NCBI GenBank assembly: GCA_030323885.1
Contig: CM059199.1
Coordinates: 37,518,590-37,582,589 of the forward strand
Length of the DNA stretch: 64,000 nt
Reading direction: 5' to 3'
Source: Branchipolynoe longqiensis
Taxonomy: Eukaryota; Annelida; Polychaeta; Phyllodocida; Polynoidae
Below the pieces are notes generated by a model, which saw only the letters and a program-made list of their open reading frames with translations, ran no database searches and was not told the DNA's origin. Positions 10,857-21,280 of the stretch are shown here, piece after piece (positions within the stretch are counted from its first letter, which is position 1; every line of letters begins with the position of its first letter). The translations under genes were made by a program, and so were the position numbers.

Positions 10857-10990
10857 AGCTGACTTGCCGGAGACTGTCGTAGGAGCAGAGTCGGTGAACT
10901 GTTTCAAGTCCCGACTGGATGCATACTGGTCAAGCATTACGTATATCTTGGAGCCAGTGTCAGTTGCTACAATCCACCACATCTGAAGAA
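10857..10990 (+). pseudogene. Possible CR1/L2-type LINE C-terminal fragment
   Basis: One plus-strand frame reads LPETVVGAESVNCFKSRLD followed by AYWSSI. It resembles the common 'LP..VV.A.SVN.FK.RLD..W' end of CR1/L2-clade reverse transcriptase polyproteins. No upstream RT motif is left. Confidence 0.4.
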
Positions 10991-11039
10991 CTGTCTCGAT
11001 TTCTATTAATTAAGAGCGGCTAACAGGTGCAAGGCCTAT

Positions 11040-11340
11040 TATAGCTGTATCCTATTGATTGATTGAAATATATCGTCATTCTGACATTGCTTTCGAGGAA
11101 ACCCGATGCCGCCACATAGGCTACTCTTTCCGACAAGCAGCAAGGGGTCTTTTTTTATGCACTTCCCCACAGACAGGACAGCACATACCACAGTCCTTGA
11201 TGAACCAGTTGTGGACCACTGGTTAGAATCGAAAATAACCCAAACTGCAAATGGGTCCACTGAGCAGTATCAATCGGATGACCCACACCTCCGCAGGTGG
11301 ACACTCTACTGCCTGAGCTATGTCCCGCTCCACAACCGGG
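11040..11340 (-). mobile_element. Second SINE family (mollusc-type)
   Basis: This is the reverse complement of the 2398 element: TCATTCTGACATTGCTTTCG, CAAGGGGTCTTT and CAGTTGTGGACCACTGG at the left and middle, head complement (CTGCCTGAGCTATGTCCCGC) at the right. The 3'-most part of the body is missing. Confidence 0.78.
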
Positions 11341-11427
11341 GAGTCACCGCACCTGACCATACCAGAGATATACCACACAGAATATACTGGTATTCCCCTG
11401 TATGGCCTCAACACTAAAACACTCACC

Positions 11428-11607
11428 TATATTTGATTCTACATATCTAACTTAGATACTGATGCAGTTATTAAACATGTGTTGCCACATAGAAGGCCAC
11501 ACTGAGTCAATTTAATGAATCTGTTACTACATAAGCCTATGGTGTCAGAGTTTAGCATGTTTGCCAAAATTAAATTTCCATGTTTGCGCTTCAAATATCT
11601 CCAAAGT
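11428..11607 (+). mobile_element. MITE-A fragment
   Basis: ATTTGATTCTACATATCTAA through TCAAATATCTCCAAAG matches the middle of MITE-A. The first ~40 bp are absent and the copy stops at the LINE junction at 11608; the rest is not found beyond the LINE. Confidence 0.75.
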
Positions 11608-11614
11608 AAGTCCA

Positions 11615-12650
11615 ACTGTTAATCAAATGTTTACAAGATATTGGTGTCAATGGCAAAGACATTAAACTAATTGTGAACTTATACTGGACACAACGTGCAT
11701 TTATAAAAATGGAGCAGGGCCTATCGGATGAAGTTATGATTAAACGAGGAGTTCGACAGGGGTGTGTATTGTCACCATGTCTATTTAACCTGTACACAGA
11801 GATGATTTTCAGACACATTGAAGATTGCAAGGGAGTGACAATAGGTGGCATGAACGTCAACAATCTTAGATATGCCGATGACAGTGTAATACTAGCAGAC
11901 AGTGAGAAAAACCTACAAGATATAGTGAATAGAATCAATAAAGCTGGAATACTATTCAACATGAAGATGAATGCCAGGAAGACCAAAACAATGGTTATAA
12001 GTAAAAAGACAGATAAACCAAATGTCAATATAACCATAGATGGCACAAACATAGAACAAGTATCCGAATTCATATATCTCGGACAAAAGATTACAAATGA
12101 TGGGAGATGTGAGGAAGAAATTAAAAGAAGGATAACAATAGCCCGAACAACATTCTCCAAAATGAATAGAGTGTTAACATCAAGTAAGATATTAATACAA
12201 ACAAGGAAGCGTATTCTTCAGTGTTATGTGTGGTCTACTCTAATGTATGGGGCAGAGACATGGACAATCTCTAAGAAAATGTACAAACGTTTAGCAGCAT
12301 TTGAGATGTGGACTTATCGAAGGATGATGAAAATATCATGGACAAAGAAGATCACCAACAAAGAAGTTCTCAGAAAAATTAAAAATAAGAAAAGCTTGTT
12401 TGCCACTATACAGACAAAGAAACTTATTTATTTTGGCCACATCATTCGTCAGAGTTCAATATACCGTACATTGTTGGAAGGGAAGGTGAATGGCAGCAGA
12501 GGGAGAGGGAGACCAAGAACATCATGGTTTACAAATATTTCACAGTGGACAGGCTTGAATTATTCACAGTCCATCAGAACAGCACAACATCGGGACAAGT
12601 GGAGAACCATTGCATCCAACCCTCGACTAGAGGATGGAACTATTGATTGA
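11615..12650 (+). CDS. RTE-like LINE reverse transcriptase, C-terminal part
   Basis: An open frame of about 345 codons starts at the truncation point, with no native start codon. Visible RT motifs are RGVRQGCVLSP (11745-11777) and the catalytic YADD (11871-11882), followed by IYLGQKITNDGRCEEEIKRR, MYGAETWTISKK, MWTYRRMMKISWTKKITNKE, FGHIIR and RGRGRPRTSW. This order is typical of RTE/BovB-type ORF2 and no RNase H domain follows. The endonuclease and the first RT motifs are missing, so the copy cannot be autonomous, but the frame is undamaged and nearly identical to the fragment at 4425. The stop lies in the (TTGA)n tail. Confidence 0.85.
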
Positions 12651-12657
12651 TTGATTG
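11615..12657 (+). mobile_element. 5'-truncated RTE-like LINE insertion (~1.04 kb)
   Basis: The 3' end is a (TTGA)n tail at 12641-12657. AAGTCCA occurs at both 11608-11614 and 12658-12664, a possible 7-bp target duplication. It is short, and the flanking MITE-A does not resume after the insertion, so this duplication is tentative. Confidence 0.75.
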
Positions 12658-12934
12658 AAGTCCATATACGCGGTATGTCGTAGGTGAATACTTATGAGGT
12701 ATGCGATTTGTGTGAGCCCAAAAATACGAATACCCATGCGTTTTCAGTCAGGCCATCTGATTTTGCATGCATATTCACACCAATCGCTACATGGAGCAAT
12801 CCAGTTTGCCATCTACGCAAGTCACATTCACAGTCGGATATATGGAATTGACGTCACATTTTTCATTTTATGTCGCATTCGCATACCACATATAAGGAAT
12901 CCTATCTGTATTCCACCGTCTAACATCAAAAGGC

Positions 12935-14310
12935 AGATCCCCTCCTCGTTGCCCCTCTCCTCCATACCCCTGCCTCTTGCCCCTTCCCCCCTTTCCCTCG
13001 ATCTCCGCTTCCTTTCCTCCTCCCTGTTGACCCTTCCCCTCTCCCTTGATGCCCTCTCCTTTGCCCCTTTCCTCCTTGCCCCCTCCTTGTTGACCGTCCC
13101 CCATTTCCCCTCTCCCTTGATTCCTCTCCCTTTCCCTCCTCCCTGTTGACCCTTCCCCTTGATCCCCTCTCCTTTGACCCTTTCCTCCTTGCCCCCTCTT
13201 TGTTGACCCTCCCCCCTTTCCCCTCCCCCTTTCCCCTCGCCCTTGATCCCCTCTCCTTTGCCCCCTCCTTGTTGACCCTGCCCCTTTCCCCTGCCCTCTT
13301 TCCCCTCGCCCTTGATCCCCTCTCCTTTGCCCCCTCCTTATTGACCCTGCCCTTTCCCCTCCCTTTGATCCCCTCTCCTTTGTCCCTTTCTCCTTGCCCC
13401 TCCTTGTTGACCCTCCCCCTTTACCCTCTCCCTTGATCCACTCTCCCTTGATCCCCTCTCATTACCTCATTCCTCCTTGCCCCTCCTTGTTGACCGTCCC
13501 CCATTTTTCCCCTCTCCCTTGATCCCCTCTCCTTGATCTCTCTCCCTTTCCCTCCTCCCTGTTGACCCTTCCCCTTGATCCCCTCTCCTTTGCCCCATTC
13601 CTCCTTGCCCCCTCCTTGTAGACCCTGCCCCCTGATCCCCGCTCCCTTGATCCCCTCTCTTTGCCTCATTCCTCCTTGCTCCCTCTTGTTCACCTTCCCC
13701 CTATCCCCTGATCCCCCTCTCCTTGATCCCCTCTCCTTGATTCCTCTCCCTTTCCCTCCTCCCTGTTGACCTTTCCCCTTGATCCCTCTCCTTTGCCCCA
13801 TTCCTCCTTGCCCCCTCCTTGTTTGACCCTGCCCCTTGTCCCGCTCCCTTGATCCCCTCTCCTTTGCCTCATTCCTCCTTGCTCCCTCCTTGTTGACCCT
13901 TCCCCTTTCCCCTGATCCCTCTCCCTGACTCCCTCTCCCTTGATCCCTCTCCCTTGATTCCTCCCCTTTCCCTCCTCCCTGTTGACCCCTCTCCCCTTGC
14001 TCCCCTCTCCTTTGCCTCATTCCTCCTTGCCCTCCTCTTGTTGACCCTGCCCTTGATCCCGCTCCCTACCCCTTCTCCTTTGCCTCATTCCTCCTTGCTC
14101 CCTCCTTGTTGACCCTTCCCCCTTTCCCCTGATCCCCTCTCCCTTGATTCCTCTCCCTTTCCCTCCTCCCTGTTGACCCTTCCCCTTGCTCCCCTCTCCT
14201 TTGCCTCATTCCTCCTTGCCCCCTCCTTGTTGACCCTCCCTCTTTCCCCTCTCCCTTGATCCCCTCTCCTTTGACCCTCTTCCCTTCCCTTCGCTTCCCT
14301 TCCTTTCCCC
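12935..14310. repeat. Polypyrimidine minisatellite (~1.4 kb)
   Basis: C/T-rich units of roughly 55-60 bp built from CCCTTGATCCCCTCTCC, TTTGCCCC, TTCCTCCTTGCCCC and TCCTTGTTGACCCT repeat with variable order and length. The minus strand is almost pure purine and gives Arg/Gly/Glu/Gln-rich open frames (13421-14393) that are artefacts. Confidence 0.93.
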
Positions 14311-14361
14311 TCCCTGTCGGTCCAGAGCATCCTGTTGAACAAAAGGCAAGTTATCTTAAAT

Positions 14362-14661
14362 TGTTTGTTTGTTGTTTTATGTCTTAGCAACATGTAAGGT
14401 CATATCAGGACAGATACCGACTTGTGACAGTGCACACTCATGGAAAATTTATAGTGCTGCCCCACTGGGAAATCAGGCTGCTGGCACCATGACCCGATAT
14501 CCCACTCAGTCAAAATATCCTGACACTGAGCTAACCAGACCTTGCCCTATTCTATTAACGCAAAGCGCCAGGCTACGAAGTGACAAGTTTAAATTTTAAA
14601 GTCATTGGTTTGACTCGGCCGGGAACTGAAATCCCGACGTTCTGCATGCAAGGCCCACACT
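14362..14661 (-). mobile_element. tRNA-derived SINE with 14-bp target duplication
   Basis: AAGTTATCTTAAAT occurs at 14348-14361 and 14662-14675, exactly flanking a 300-bp SINE. The tail (TTGTTTGTTGTTTTATGTC) is at the left and the head complement (CTGCATGCAAGGCCCACACT) at the right. The target site was AT-rich DNA. Confidence 0.93.
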
Positions 14662-14721
14662 AAGTTATCTTAAATGATTTGGGATCACCACATGTTGGAT
14701 GAAACCTGAATGGGTGGCATC

Positions 14722-14955
14722 CAAGGGGGTGGCCTGGGGAGGGGGAGGGGGAGGGAGGGGAAGGAAGGGAGGAGGGAGGGAGGGAGGGAGGAGGAGGAGG
14801 AGGAGGGGAGGGAGGGGGGAGGGAGGAGGAGGGGGGGAGGGAGGGAGGGAGGGAGGGAGGGAGGGAGGGAGGGAGGGAGGGAGGGGGGGAGGGAGAGAGG
14901 GAGGGAGGGAGGGAGGGAGGGAGTGTGTGTATATGTGTGTGTGTATGTGTGTGGA
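14722..14955. repeat. (GGGA)n / GGA polypurine tract ending in (GT)n
   Basis: The plus strand is G/A only from about 14730 to 14922, mostly GGGA units, followed by a short GT repeat. Strong G-quadruplex and triplex potential. The overlapping open frames are artefacts. Confidence 0.94.
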
Positions 14956-15242
14956 GAGGAGGAGGGCGGGCCGGGGTCGTGGCTTGTCGGAGGCAGCTGT
15001 TCATCGCAATGACAATCCAAAAATGGAATTAAAAAAAAACACCTTGAAAAATTAATTTGTTAGAAATCGTTATTAATTAAGGGAATCATGGAGAAAATGG
15101 TAATTAAATTGAACAATCCGAACTGTAATCTTTTACGAGTGTTATTTAAATATAGGAGCATCATCAGGCATTTAATGTTGTTGTTATTGTTATCGGCGTC
15201 TGTGACGGCGATTGGTACAGGACAAAATAAAGCTTCCCTGAC

Positions 15243-15295
15243 AACGGCTGATCAGTGTAACAGCGTTGTCAACGCTGTTACACTGATCAGTCGTT
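15243..15295. other. Near-perfect hairpin, 25-bp stem, 3-nt loop
   Basis: CTGATCAGTGTAACAGCGTT (15248-15267) is followed by GTC and its exact reverse complement (15271-15290). Five more positions outward extend the stem, with one G-T pair. It could be a relic of a foldback element or an RNA stem. Confidence 0.85.
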
Positions 15296-15299
15296 TACA

Positions 15300-15734
15300 T
15301 TGAAACATTGGCTTGTAAAGTAAGATGTCTGGTATTGCGGCTAGAATAACAACTTTTATATTAGCCAATTTTTGTTTAGGTGGGTGAGAGTGAAAATCGG
15401 AGGATTTGCATATAGAATCGTAATATCGAAAGAAAGTAGTGGGATATAGACTACATCACGGTTCCAGCGGCGCGGTGCATTGTGGGATGCAAAACAAACC
15501 CCCCAAAAGCACATGGCATATGCTAATACACTGGGTGCAGCTATGAAATGTGCTAGTTTCAGCTCATCTCAGCTCTTGTTTGAAACATAGAATACCAACT
15601 AAAAAAATATATATAATAAATTAAGATATTAATCTTTTATCCAGCATTGCATTTACATCAATATAATCAGCACATCTTATGCCATGTGCATTTAGATTTA
15701 GAAAGATCTAGGCACTCAGACTAGTGTTAGAGCC
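15300..15734. other. No recognised feature
   Basis: AT-rich. A short GC patch (AGCGGCGCGGTGCATTGTGGG, 15469-15485 region) stands out but matches nothing else here. Confidence 0.55.
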
Positions 15735-15965
15735 ATAGCCAGAGTACTCAATACATTGTCAATGGCAGTGAGCAATCTCCATACAGAAAAAGTAAAATAT
15801 TGATAAAACCACACCACCTAGAGACAAACCGCTTGCAACACATATAGAAAACATGTTTATCAAAAAGATTATATTAAATTGATATGGTTAGGGTTTTGGA
15901 TTTCTATTAATTTTGAATAAAACCGACGTTTTTCACTGCACGTATAGGCAAACTCAATGGCCGTA
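15735..15965 (-). repeat. Dispersed repeat shared with 42730-43120
   Basis: GTACTCAATACATTGTCAAT, AACCACACCACCTAGAGACA and GGTTAGGGTTTTGGATTTCT are reverse complements of words in the tandem units at 42730-43120. Function unknown. Confidence 0.7.
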
Positions 15966-16020
15966 CGCCTTTGCTTTGCTCCCAACGCCGTTTTCAGCGC
16001 ATGCGCAGTCGGAACCGTGA

Positions 16021-16050
16021 TCTAGTTTATTGGGTCAGGGTTCTGGTGGC
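16021..16050 (+). mobile_element. SINE fragment, left of a nested MITE
   Basis: TATTGGGTCAGGGTTCTGGT corresponds to the SINE body just before its CCTGGTCTCC block, which resumes at 16359. Confidence 0.55.
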
Positions 16051-16358
16051 CAGGGCCGCGTTCAGGGTCCGTCTCGGAGGCGCCTCGGCGACGCTTTTTG
16101 CTCTATTTGCGTTCAGGGTCCGTCTCGGCGACGTCTCGGCGACGCCTCCCTTTTCATAGTAGAGACAAAAAGCGTCTCGAAAATGGCCGCCGTATCCAGT
16201 TGTTTCAGCCAATCACAGCACAGCTTGTCCATTGCAAATGGCCGCCGCCTGTGGGGGCGGCCATTTTCGAGGCGACCAACTGCTATTGTTGTTCAGACTA
16301 GCCTGACGTCACGGGCGCCTCCGAGGCGCCTCCGAGACGGACCCTGAACGCGGCCCTG
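16051..16358. mobile_element. Long-TIR MITE, hAT-like termini (308 bp)
   Basis: CAGGGCCGCGTTCAGGGTCC continues into GTCTCGGAGGCGCC, and the right end is its inverse, giving TIRs of about 37 bp. Termini beginning CAGGG are common in hAT elements. The interior repeats GTCTCGGCGACG and AATGGCCGCCG words. It has split a SINE; no clean 8-bp duplication is visible. Confidence 0.8.
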
Positions 16359-16469
16359 GTCTCCAACTGGGTCACCCACCATGAGTGCACACTGTCACAA
16401 GTCAATACCCGTCCTGATATGACCGTAGATGTTGCCAGGATGTAAAACTCCAACAACCAACCAACCGTC
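16359..16469 (+). mobile_element. SINE 3' fragment
   Basis: This continues the body after the nested MITE: CATGAGTGCACACTGTCACA to ATGTTGCCAGGATGTAAAAC, then a CCAACAACCAACC tail. Confidence 0.82.
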
Positions 16470-16733
16470 TTCAAAAAGAGCCAGACTCTGTGGATGTCTG
16501 TCCGATAAAGCCCATTTAGGAAAAATAAGCACTGCATCTTGAAGCAGCACCAGGTGTTACATGGCATTGCGCAATTCATTATTTGACGCGTCTGCCTCAG
16601 CATCAATGCTCATGTTCAAAGCGCTCCATCAATTGGTACACCTGGTTAATGTAGGAGAGAAGCCACCAGGTTTGATGCATGCATTGCTACACTGCCTTGG
16701 CTGTATCAACATTCCCATTCACTGAATGGACAC

Positions 16734-16807
16734 ACCGGGCGCGGTGGCCGAATCGGTAGAGTGCCGCCTCCTGTGCTGGTTATCGGGAGTTTGGGCCCCG
16801 GTCGAGC
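16734..16807 (+). mobile_element. SINE type b head, split by a MITE
   Basis: GGGCGCGGTGGCCGAATCGG is the tRNA-like A-box half. The body resumes at 17063 (TTATAAAATTGATACTAGTC). Confidence 0.8.
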
Positions 16808-17062
16808 TATGCCCGGTACACGCCTCCCGTATACGATCTAAAACTGCCCGTTTCGCGCATAAGTTTGAGTTTTAGTCATTAGGTGTGCGACCCCATAGCA
16901 CACCAGAGCCTTGCGATTCGCGACTTAAAACTCAGTTTTAGGGGTTAAAACTGAAATCGCAAGGGATTCGAAAAACGAATCGGGCAGTTTTAGATAGTTT
17001 ACGGTACGGGTCGTGGTCGTGACACGCAGTCAGTTTTAGTGCATGAATCATAAACGGGAGGT
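16808..17062. mobile_element. PIF/Harbinger-like MITE nested in a SINE
   Basis: ATGCCCGGTACACGCCTCCC and CGTATACGATCTAAAACTGC match the 9735 element read in reverse. The right TIR stops at CGGGAGG, so this end is incomplete. It separates SINE head from body. Confidence 0.7.
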
Positions 17063-17100
17063 TATAAAATTGATACTAGTCGCTTCCTAGCCTGGCTAAC
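17063..17100 (+). mobile_element. SINE body fragment after the nested MITE
   Basis: TTATAAAATTGATACTAGTC then GCTTCCTAGCCTGGC; it ends abruptly. Confidence 0.7.
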
Positions 17101-17399
17101 AGTGATGGTCTGTACAAAATTGAGCTTCTTATTTGTACTATAGAGAATGAGATTATTTAATATTGGCCAGATCATATGCAAAATAGCTTCCAGGTGGGAC
17201 CCTAAAAACCAAGATTTGGCTAATTTGGAAATGTGCACAAATCGGGGTAACAAAAATCAATCTTTAAACACTCATAACTTTGCAGCTATTCAATCGATCT
17301 AAATGATTTTTTTATCATTGAGATCCAATTTAAAAGATCTGTACAGATTTTATATAACTTGTAATACTGACCTGTTGAAAATAGAAATCACTTTGGAGT
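17101..17399. other. No recognised feature
   Basis: AT-rich sequence between SINE pieces, with no repeat or coding signal that I can identify. Confidence 0.55.
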
Positions 17400-17610
17400 A
17401 CCTATTAATAGGATAGAGAACGGACTGGGTAGCTCAGTGGCCAGACAATATGGCTGAGTGGGATATCGGGTCATGGTGCTGGCAGCATGATTTGCCAGGG
17501 GGGCAGCACTATAAATCCGCCATGAGTGCACACTGTCACAAGTCGGTACCTGCCCTGATATGACCTTAGATGTTGCCAGGATGTGAAACTCCAACAACCA
17601 ACCAACCAAC
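17400..17610 (+). mobile_element. tRNA-derived SINE, 5'-truncated
   Basis: The body from TATTAATAGGATAGAGAACG to the end (ATGTTGCCAGGATGTGAAAC) and a CCAACAACCAACCAACC tail; the head is absent. Confidence 0.83.
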
Positions 17611-17790
17611 TGAATGGATATTTCAAACAGCAAATCTTATTAAACATACCTGACAGGGTATTTGTCATTAGGACTGGAAAAGCAGTTCCTCAATGAGATT
17701 TATTGCTGCATAGATGGACTATTCAGTGAATTGAATAGAACCTGTCAATGCCCTGCTGCAACCGATGCACTGAAAATAGGTAGAGAAAGC

Positions 17791-18103
17791 TTGGTTGGTT
17801 GTTGGAATTTTACGTCCTGGCAACATTTAAGGTGATATCAGGACGGGCACACTCATGGCAACTTTACAGTGCTGCCCCACTAGGAAATCAGGCCACTGCC
17901 ACCATGACTAGATATCCGACTCAGTCAAATTATACTAACACTGAGCTAACCAGTCTTTGCCCTATCCTAGTAATGCCGAGCGCCAGGCTAGGAAGCGACT
18001 AGTATCAATTTCATAAGTCATTGGTTTGACTCGACTGGGAACCGAGCTCCTGATCTCCTGCATGCGAGGCCTGCGCTCTACCGATTCGGCCACCGTGCCC
18101 AGT
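17791..18103 (-). mobile_element. tRNA-derived SINE, type b
   Basis: Tail TTGGTTGGTTGTTGGAATTT is at the left and head complement CCGATTCGGCCACCGTGCCC at the right. About 30 bp of the body (around CGACTTGTGACAG) is missing. Confidence 0.85.
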
Positions 18104-18136
18104 GGTACAGAAAGCCACACAGATGCCAGTAACTTG

Positions 18137-18466
18137 ACCAGTCGGGGTGGCCGAATTGGTTCGACTGCTGCTGGCTGACTTCCCATGTGAGGTCATGCGT
18201 TCAAATGCCCGTCCGAGTCAAACCAATTACTTACTAATTTTATACTTGCCACGACCTAACCTGGCAATCGGCATTACTAGGATATGACAAGGACTGGTTT
18301 GCTCAGTATCAGGATAATGTGACTGAGTAGGATATCTGGTCATGGTGATGGTGGCCTGGTCTCCCAGTGGAGCAGCACGTTAAAACTGCCTAGAATGTGC
18401 ACTGTTACACGTCGGTACCCGTCCTGATATGACCTTATATATTGCTAGGTGAGACAACAAAACATA
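18137..18466 (+). mobile_element. tRNA-derived SINE
   Basis: Head GTCGGGGTGGCCGAATTGG, a degenerate B box (GCGTTCAAATGCCC) and a complete body ending TATTGCTAGGTGAGACAACA. It lies back to back with the preceding SINE. Confidence 0.83.
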
Positions 18467-18467
18467 C

Positions 18468-18770
18468 AGTAACTTTTTAGTCTGATGCTCCGGTGCTACT
18501 CTGCCATATTTCATGCACATATGACATTCAATATCCTGTGGGTGCCAGTGTAGCAGAGTTTGGTTCTCCTATACTATACTGCTCCATTAAAAAATAGATA
18601 ACTAAAGCATTTCAATGTGAAAACTAAATTTATGTATCACGTTTCACATCAAGTTAAAATATCTCCAAAATTAGCCCCTTATTTTGAAAGTTAGATGAAC
18701 CGAAAGTAAAGTATCAACGTGATATCTTTATTTAAAACATGACAGAAACTCAACGCCAGATTATGTAACT
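18468..18770 (+). mobile_element. MITE-A, diverged copy
   Basis: The right end retains ACATGACAGAAACTCAACGC and ATTATGTAACTTAAA; the middle has AAATATCTCCAAAATTAGC. The left end is reduced to TAACTTTTTAGTCTGATG. Confidence 0.65.
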
Positions 18771-19189
18771 TAAAAAATAACCCAGAAAACTGGGTACATT
18801 AAAAAGAAAAGAAAAAGAGGACTGCCGCTACATGTGGCGCCCCCTGGAGATGTGCAGTCACATCACATATATCCGCTAGGGGCGCCACTGCGTGCCCAAA
18901 TAAGGACAAATGGCCCACATGGGAAAATAAGCACCCGAAGTTGATGTTTCACAAACACCTTATTAATTAATATATTTAAAAAGATTAAATAAAATAGGGG
19001 CGAGGGCGGGAACGCACATGGCTTTGTCAAAAGAAATGATTCCTTTGTGTCCTTTAAAACGAATAAATCACCCAGAAGTAGTGTCATATTTAATTGTACA
19101 CACTGTGATTGAGCAAGAACTGGAAACTACTAGAATATGCCATGCACAACCTGTGGTTGAGTTTTAAAATGTTACTTCGGGGATGGAGA
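18771..19189. other. No gene; two CTCF-like words
   Basis: GGCGCCCCCTGGAGA (near 18837) and CTAGGGGCGCCACTGCG (near 18876) face each other about 40 bp apart and resemble the CTCF core. Otherwise nothing is recognisable. Confidence 0.4.
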
Positions 19190-19362
19190 TTTGTGAGACC
19201 AGAATGCCGACACCATGGCCCGCTATCCCAGCCAGCAGTCAGGTACATTATCCTGATACTGTGCTAACCAGTCCTTGCCCCATCCTATTAATGCCAAGTG
19301 CCAGGCTAGGTAGCGGCAAGTATAAATTTGGTAAGTCATTGGTTGACTGACATTTGGGGTTC
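19190..19362 (-). mobile_element. tRNA-derived SINE, partial
   Basis: ACACCATGGCCCGCTATCCC through GCGGCAAGTATAAATTTGGT is the middle of the body. The tail side is missing. Confidence 0.75.
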
Positions 19363-19400
19363 TGGCGTCCTAACAATTAAACCACCTAGGCTCCCTCCCT
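19363..19400 (-). repeat. tRNA-like fragment related to the TRIM LTR core
   Basis: AACAATTAAACCACCTAGGC differs at only a few positions from AACCATTACACCACCTAGGC in the TRIM LTRs. The adjoining LTR sequence is not recognisable. Confidence 0.5.
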
Positions 19401-19543
19401 ACCATGTCTACTTGTGTTTGATGTGATCAGTGCAGCCTATTTACATAACCTTGTCTCCTGGACAGCGCGCAGCGAATTGATAACAGAGATAAGGAATGGG
19501 TGGTTAGAGCAGGGTTTGGGGGCTAAAGGCCCTGTCACACTAT

Positions 19544-20117
19544 GACATATGGCGTTAGCGTGTGCCCAACGTACGGCAATTTGCCAGTACGACGGCATTC
19601 GTCAAACTTTGCAGGGGCGGGGGATAAAAATGGGCGTAGACACAACGTACACACAACATACGTAATGTATGAAGAACGTATCTCTCACTTATCGCATACG
19701 CTCACGGTAGGCTGACCAATGCTACGTATGTTACTTCATCGCTAGAAGTACGGCAGGCATACGTTCGAAGTACGTTATGCATCCGTTGGCTGTACGCGGA
19801 CTGCACTGCTGAACGTACGGCTAACGTGTTCCAACCTATACCGACCTACCCCTAACATGTGCATAACGTACGCCCAGCATACGCGGAGCATATGAGAGAC
19901 ATATGAGTCATACGTCAGCATAGGTTGAACATTTTGAACATGCACACAAATTATTTTGCGGCTCGACCTATGCCAACCTATGATGCCATATGCTGAGCGT
20001 ATTCGACGTATGCCCAACCTATGCATAACCTATGACGTCGTATGCCAACGTGTTGGCCGAAAATCGCATACGTCGACATACACTAATGCCATACGTTGTA
20101 GTGTGACACGCCCTTAA
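19544..20117. mobile_element. ACGT-rich TIR element (family B), ~570 bp
   Basis: The left end AAAGGCCCTGTCACACTATG is mirrored at the right by GTAGTGTGACACGCCCTTAA. The interior is built from shuffled words such as ACGTACG, CATACG and AACCTATGC. No coding capacity. Other copies lie at 37285, 47057 and 60235. Confidence 0.75.
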
Positions 20118-20214
20118 GGATAATCACTCGTAGTTAATAACCACAAAAATTGAATTTATATGTCTACAGGATGTCAGGATTATCGATTTTCATGGACACA
20201 AATGTACGATTGCT

Positions 20215-20685
20215 TGCTCTTACTGTTTTATGGGTTTCACGTCCTAGCAACATCTGAGGGCGTATCAGGACGGATACTGACTTGTGAGAATGCGCACATA
20301 TGGCTACAGATTTATATGGAATAATCGATTTTCATGGACACAAATGTATGATTGCTTGCTTTTAGGGTCTTCACCTCCTAGCAACATCTGAAGGCATGTC
20401 AAGACTGGTACCGAGTTGTGACATTGAGCACGTATGGCGACCTTACAGTGTTGCCCCACTGGGGGACCAGACTGATAGCACCATGACCTGATACCCAACA
20501 CAATCACATTATCCTGACACTAACCAGTCCTAGCCTTATCCTGTTAATGCCGAGCGCTAGGCTAGATAGTGACAAGTATCAATTCTATAAGTCATCGGTT
20601 TGTCTCGACCAGGGTTCGAATCCAACGATCTACCAAAACGGGAGAGGTACGCTCAACTCATTCGGCCATCCCGTCTGGTAGGCAG
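20215..20685 (-). mobile_element. SINE with a partial tandem duplication of its 3' side
   Basis: Flank plus tail (TTTTCATGGACACAAATGTA through TTCACGTCCTAGCAACATC) occurs at about 20188 and again at about 20330. The second copy leads into a full body and type a head (ATTCGGCCATCCCGTCTGGT). Confidence 0.75.
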
Positions 20686-20935
20686 GCATACTAGGTCACA
20701 GAATCTCACCTCTCTAACCGACCACCTCCACAGATCGACCCCCCCCCCCCCCCGTATATATGGATCGCTTTACTTGGGCCCCACCAATACCATTTTAACC
20801 ATATTCTAACTCCACAAACCGACCATCTCCCTAAATCGACCACTTAAAGTCGATCCCAAGGTCGGTCGATTTAGAGAGGTTTTACTGTATTTGTATTCAA
20901 ACTGATCAAAACGCATAATGAATTATTTGTCTTCT

Positions 20936-20958
20936 GGATGTGTGTGTATGTGTGTTGG

Positions 20959-21005
<47 letters not shown>

Positions 21006-21015
21006 GTGTGTGTGT
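20936..21015. repeat. (TG)n microsatellite
   Basis: A nearly uninterrupted TG repeat of about 75 bp. Confidence 0.96.
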
Positions 21016-21280
21016 AAACTGGCCCCAGATAATTATGTGTAGACCTGAGACATGCGCGTGGGAAAGGGGCCTCTTCCGGGCTTATCTGTTAATGGAGTTT
21101 TCTTCTCCAACTGGTTCACTGTTCTTTCAATTACACTGCTATGTGTCAGGATTCAGGAACAATAGAAATACACCCCTCTCACACACATATACACATTGTC
21201 AACATGTTGACATTAAAGCAAAAAAAAAGTAAAACATGCAAAAAAGCCTCAAAAAGACTCATAAAAAAGAGCAAAATGTT

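Noticed and set aside
10617..10982. 121-codon minus-strand open frame as a gene
   Set aside because: No family recognised; the opposite strand carries a LINE-like C-terminal fragment in part of it.
11608..12664. AAGTCCA as a firm target duplication of the 11.6-kb LINE
   Set aside because: Only 7 bp, and the MITE-A interrupted at the left does not resume at the right; kept as tentative only.
13421..14393. Arg/Gly/Glu/Gln-rich open frames resembling collagen-like or low-complexity proteins
   Set aside because: Purine strand of a pyrimidine minisatellite; frame changes between units.
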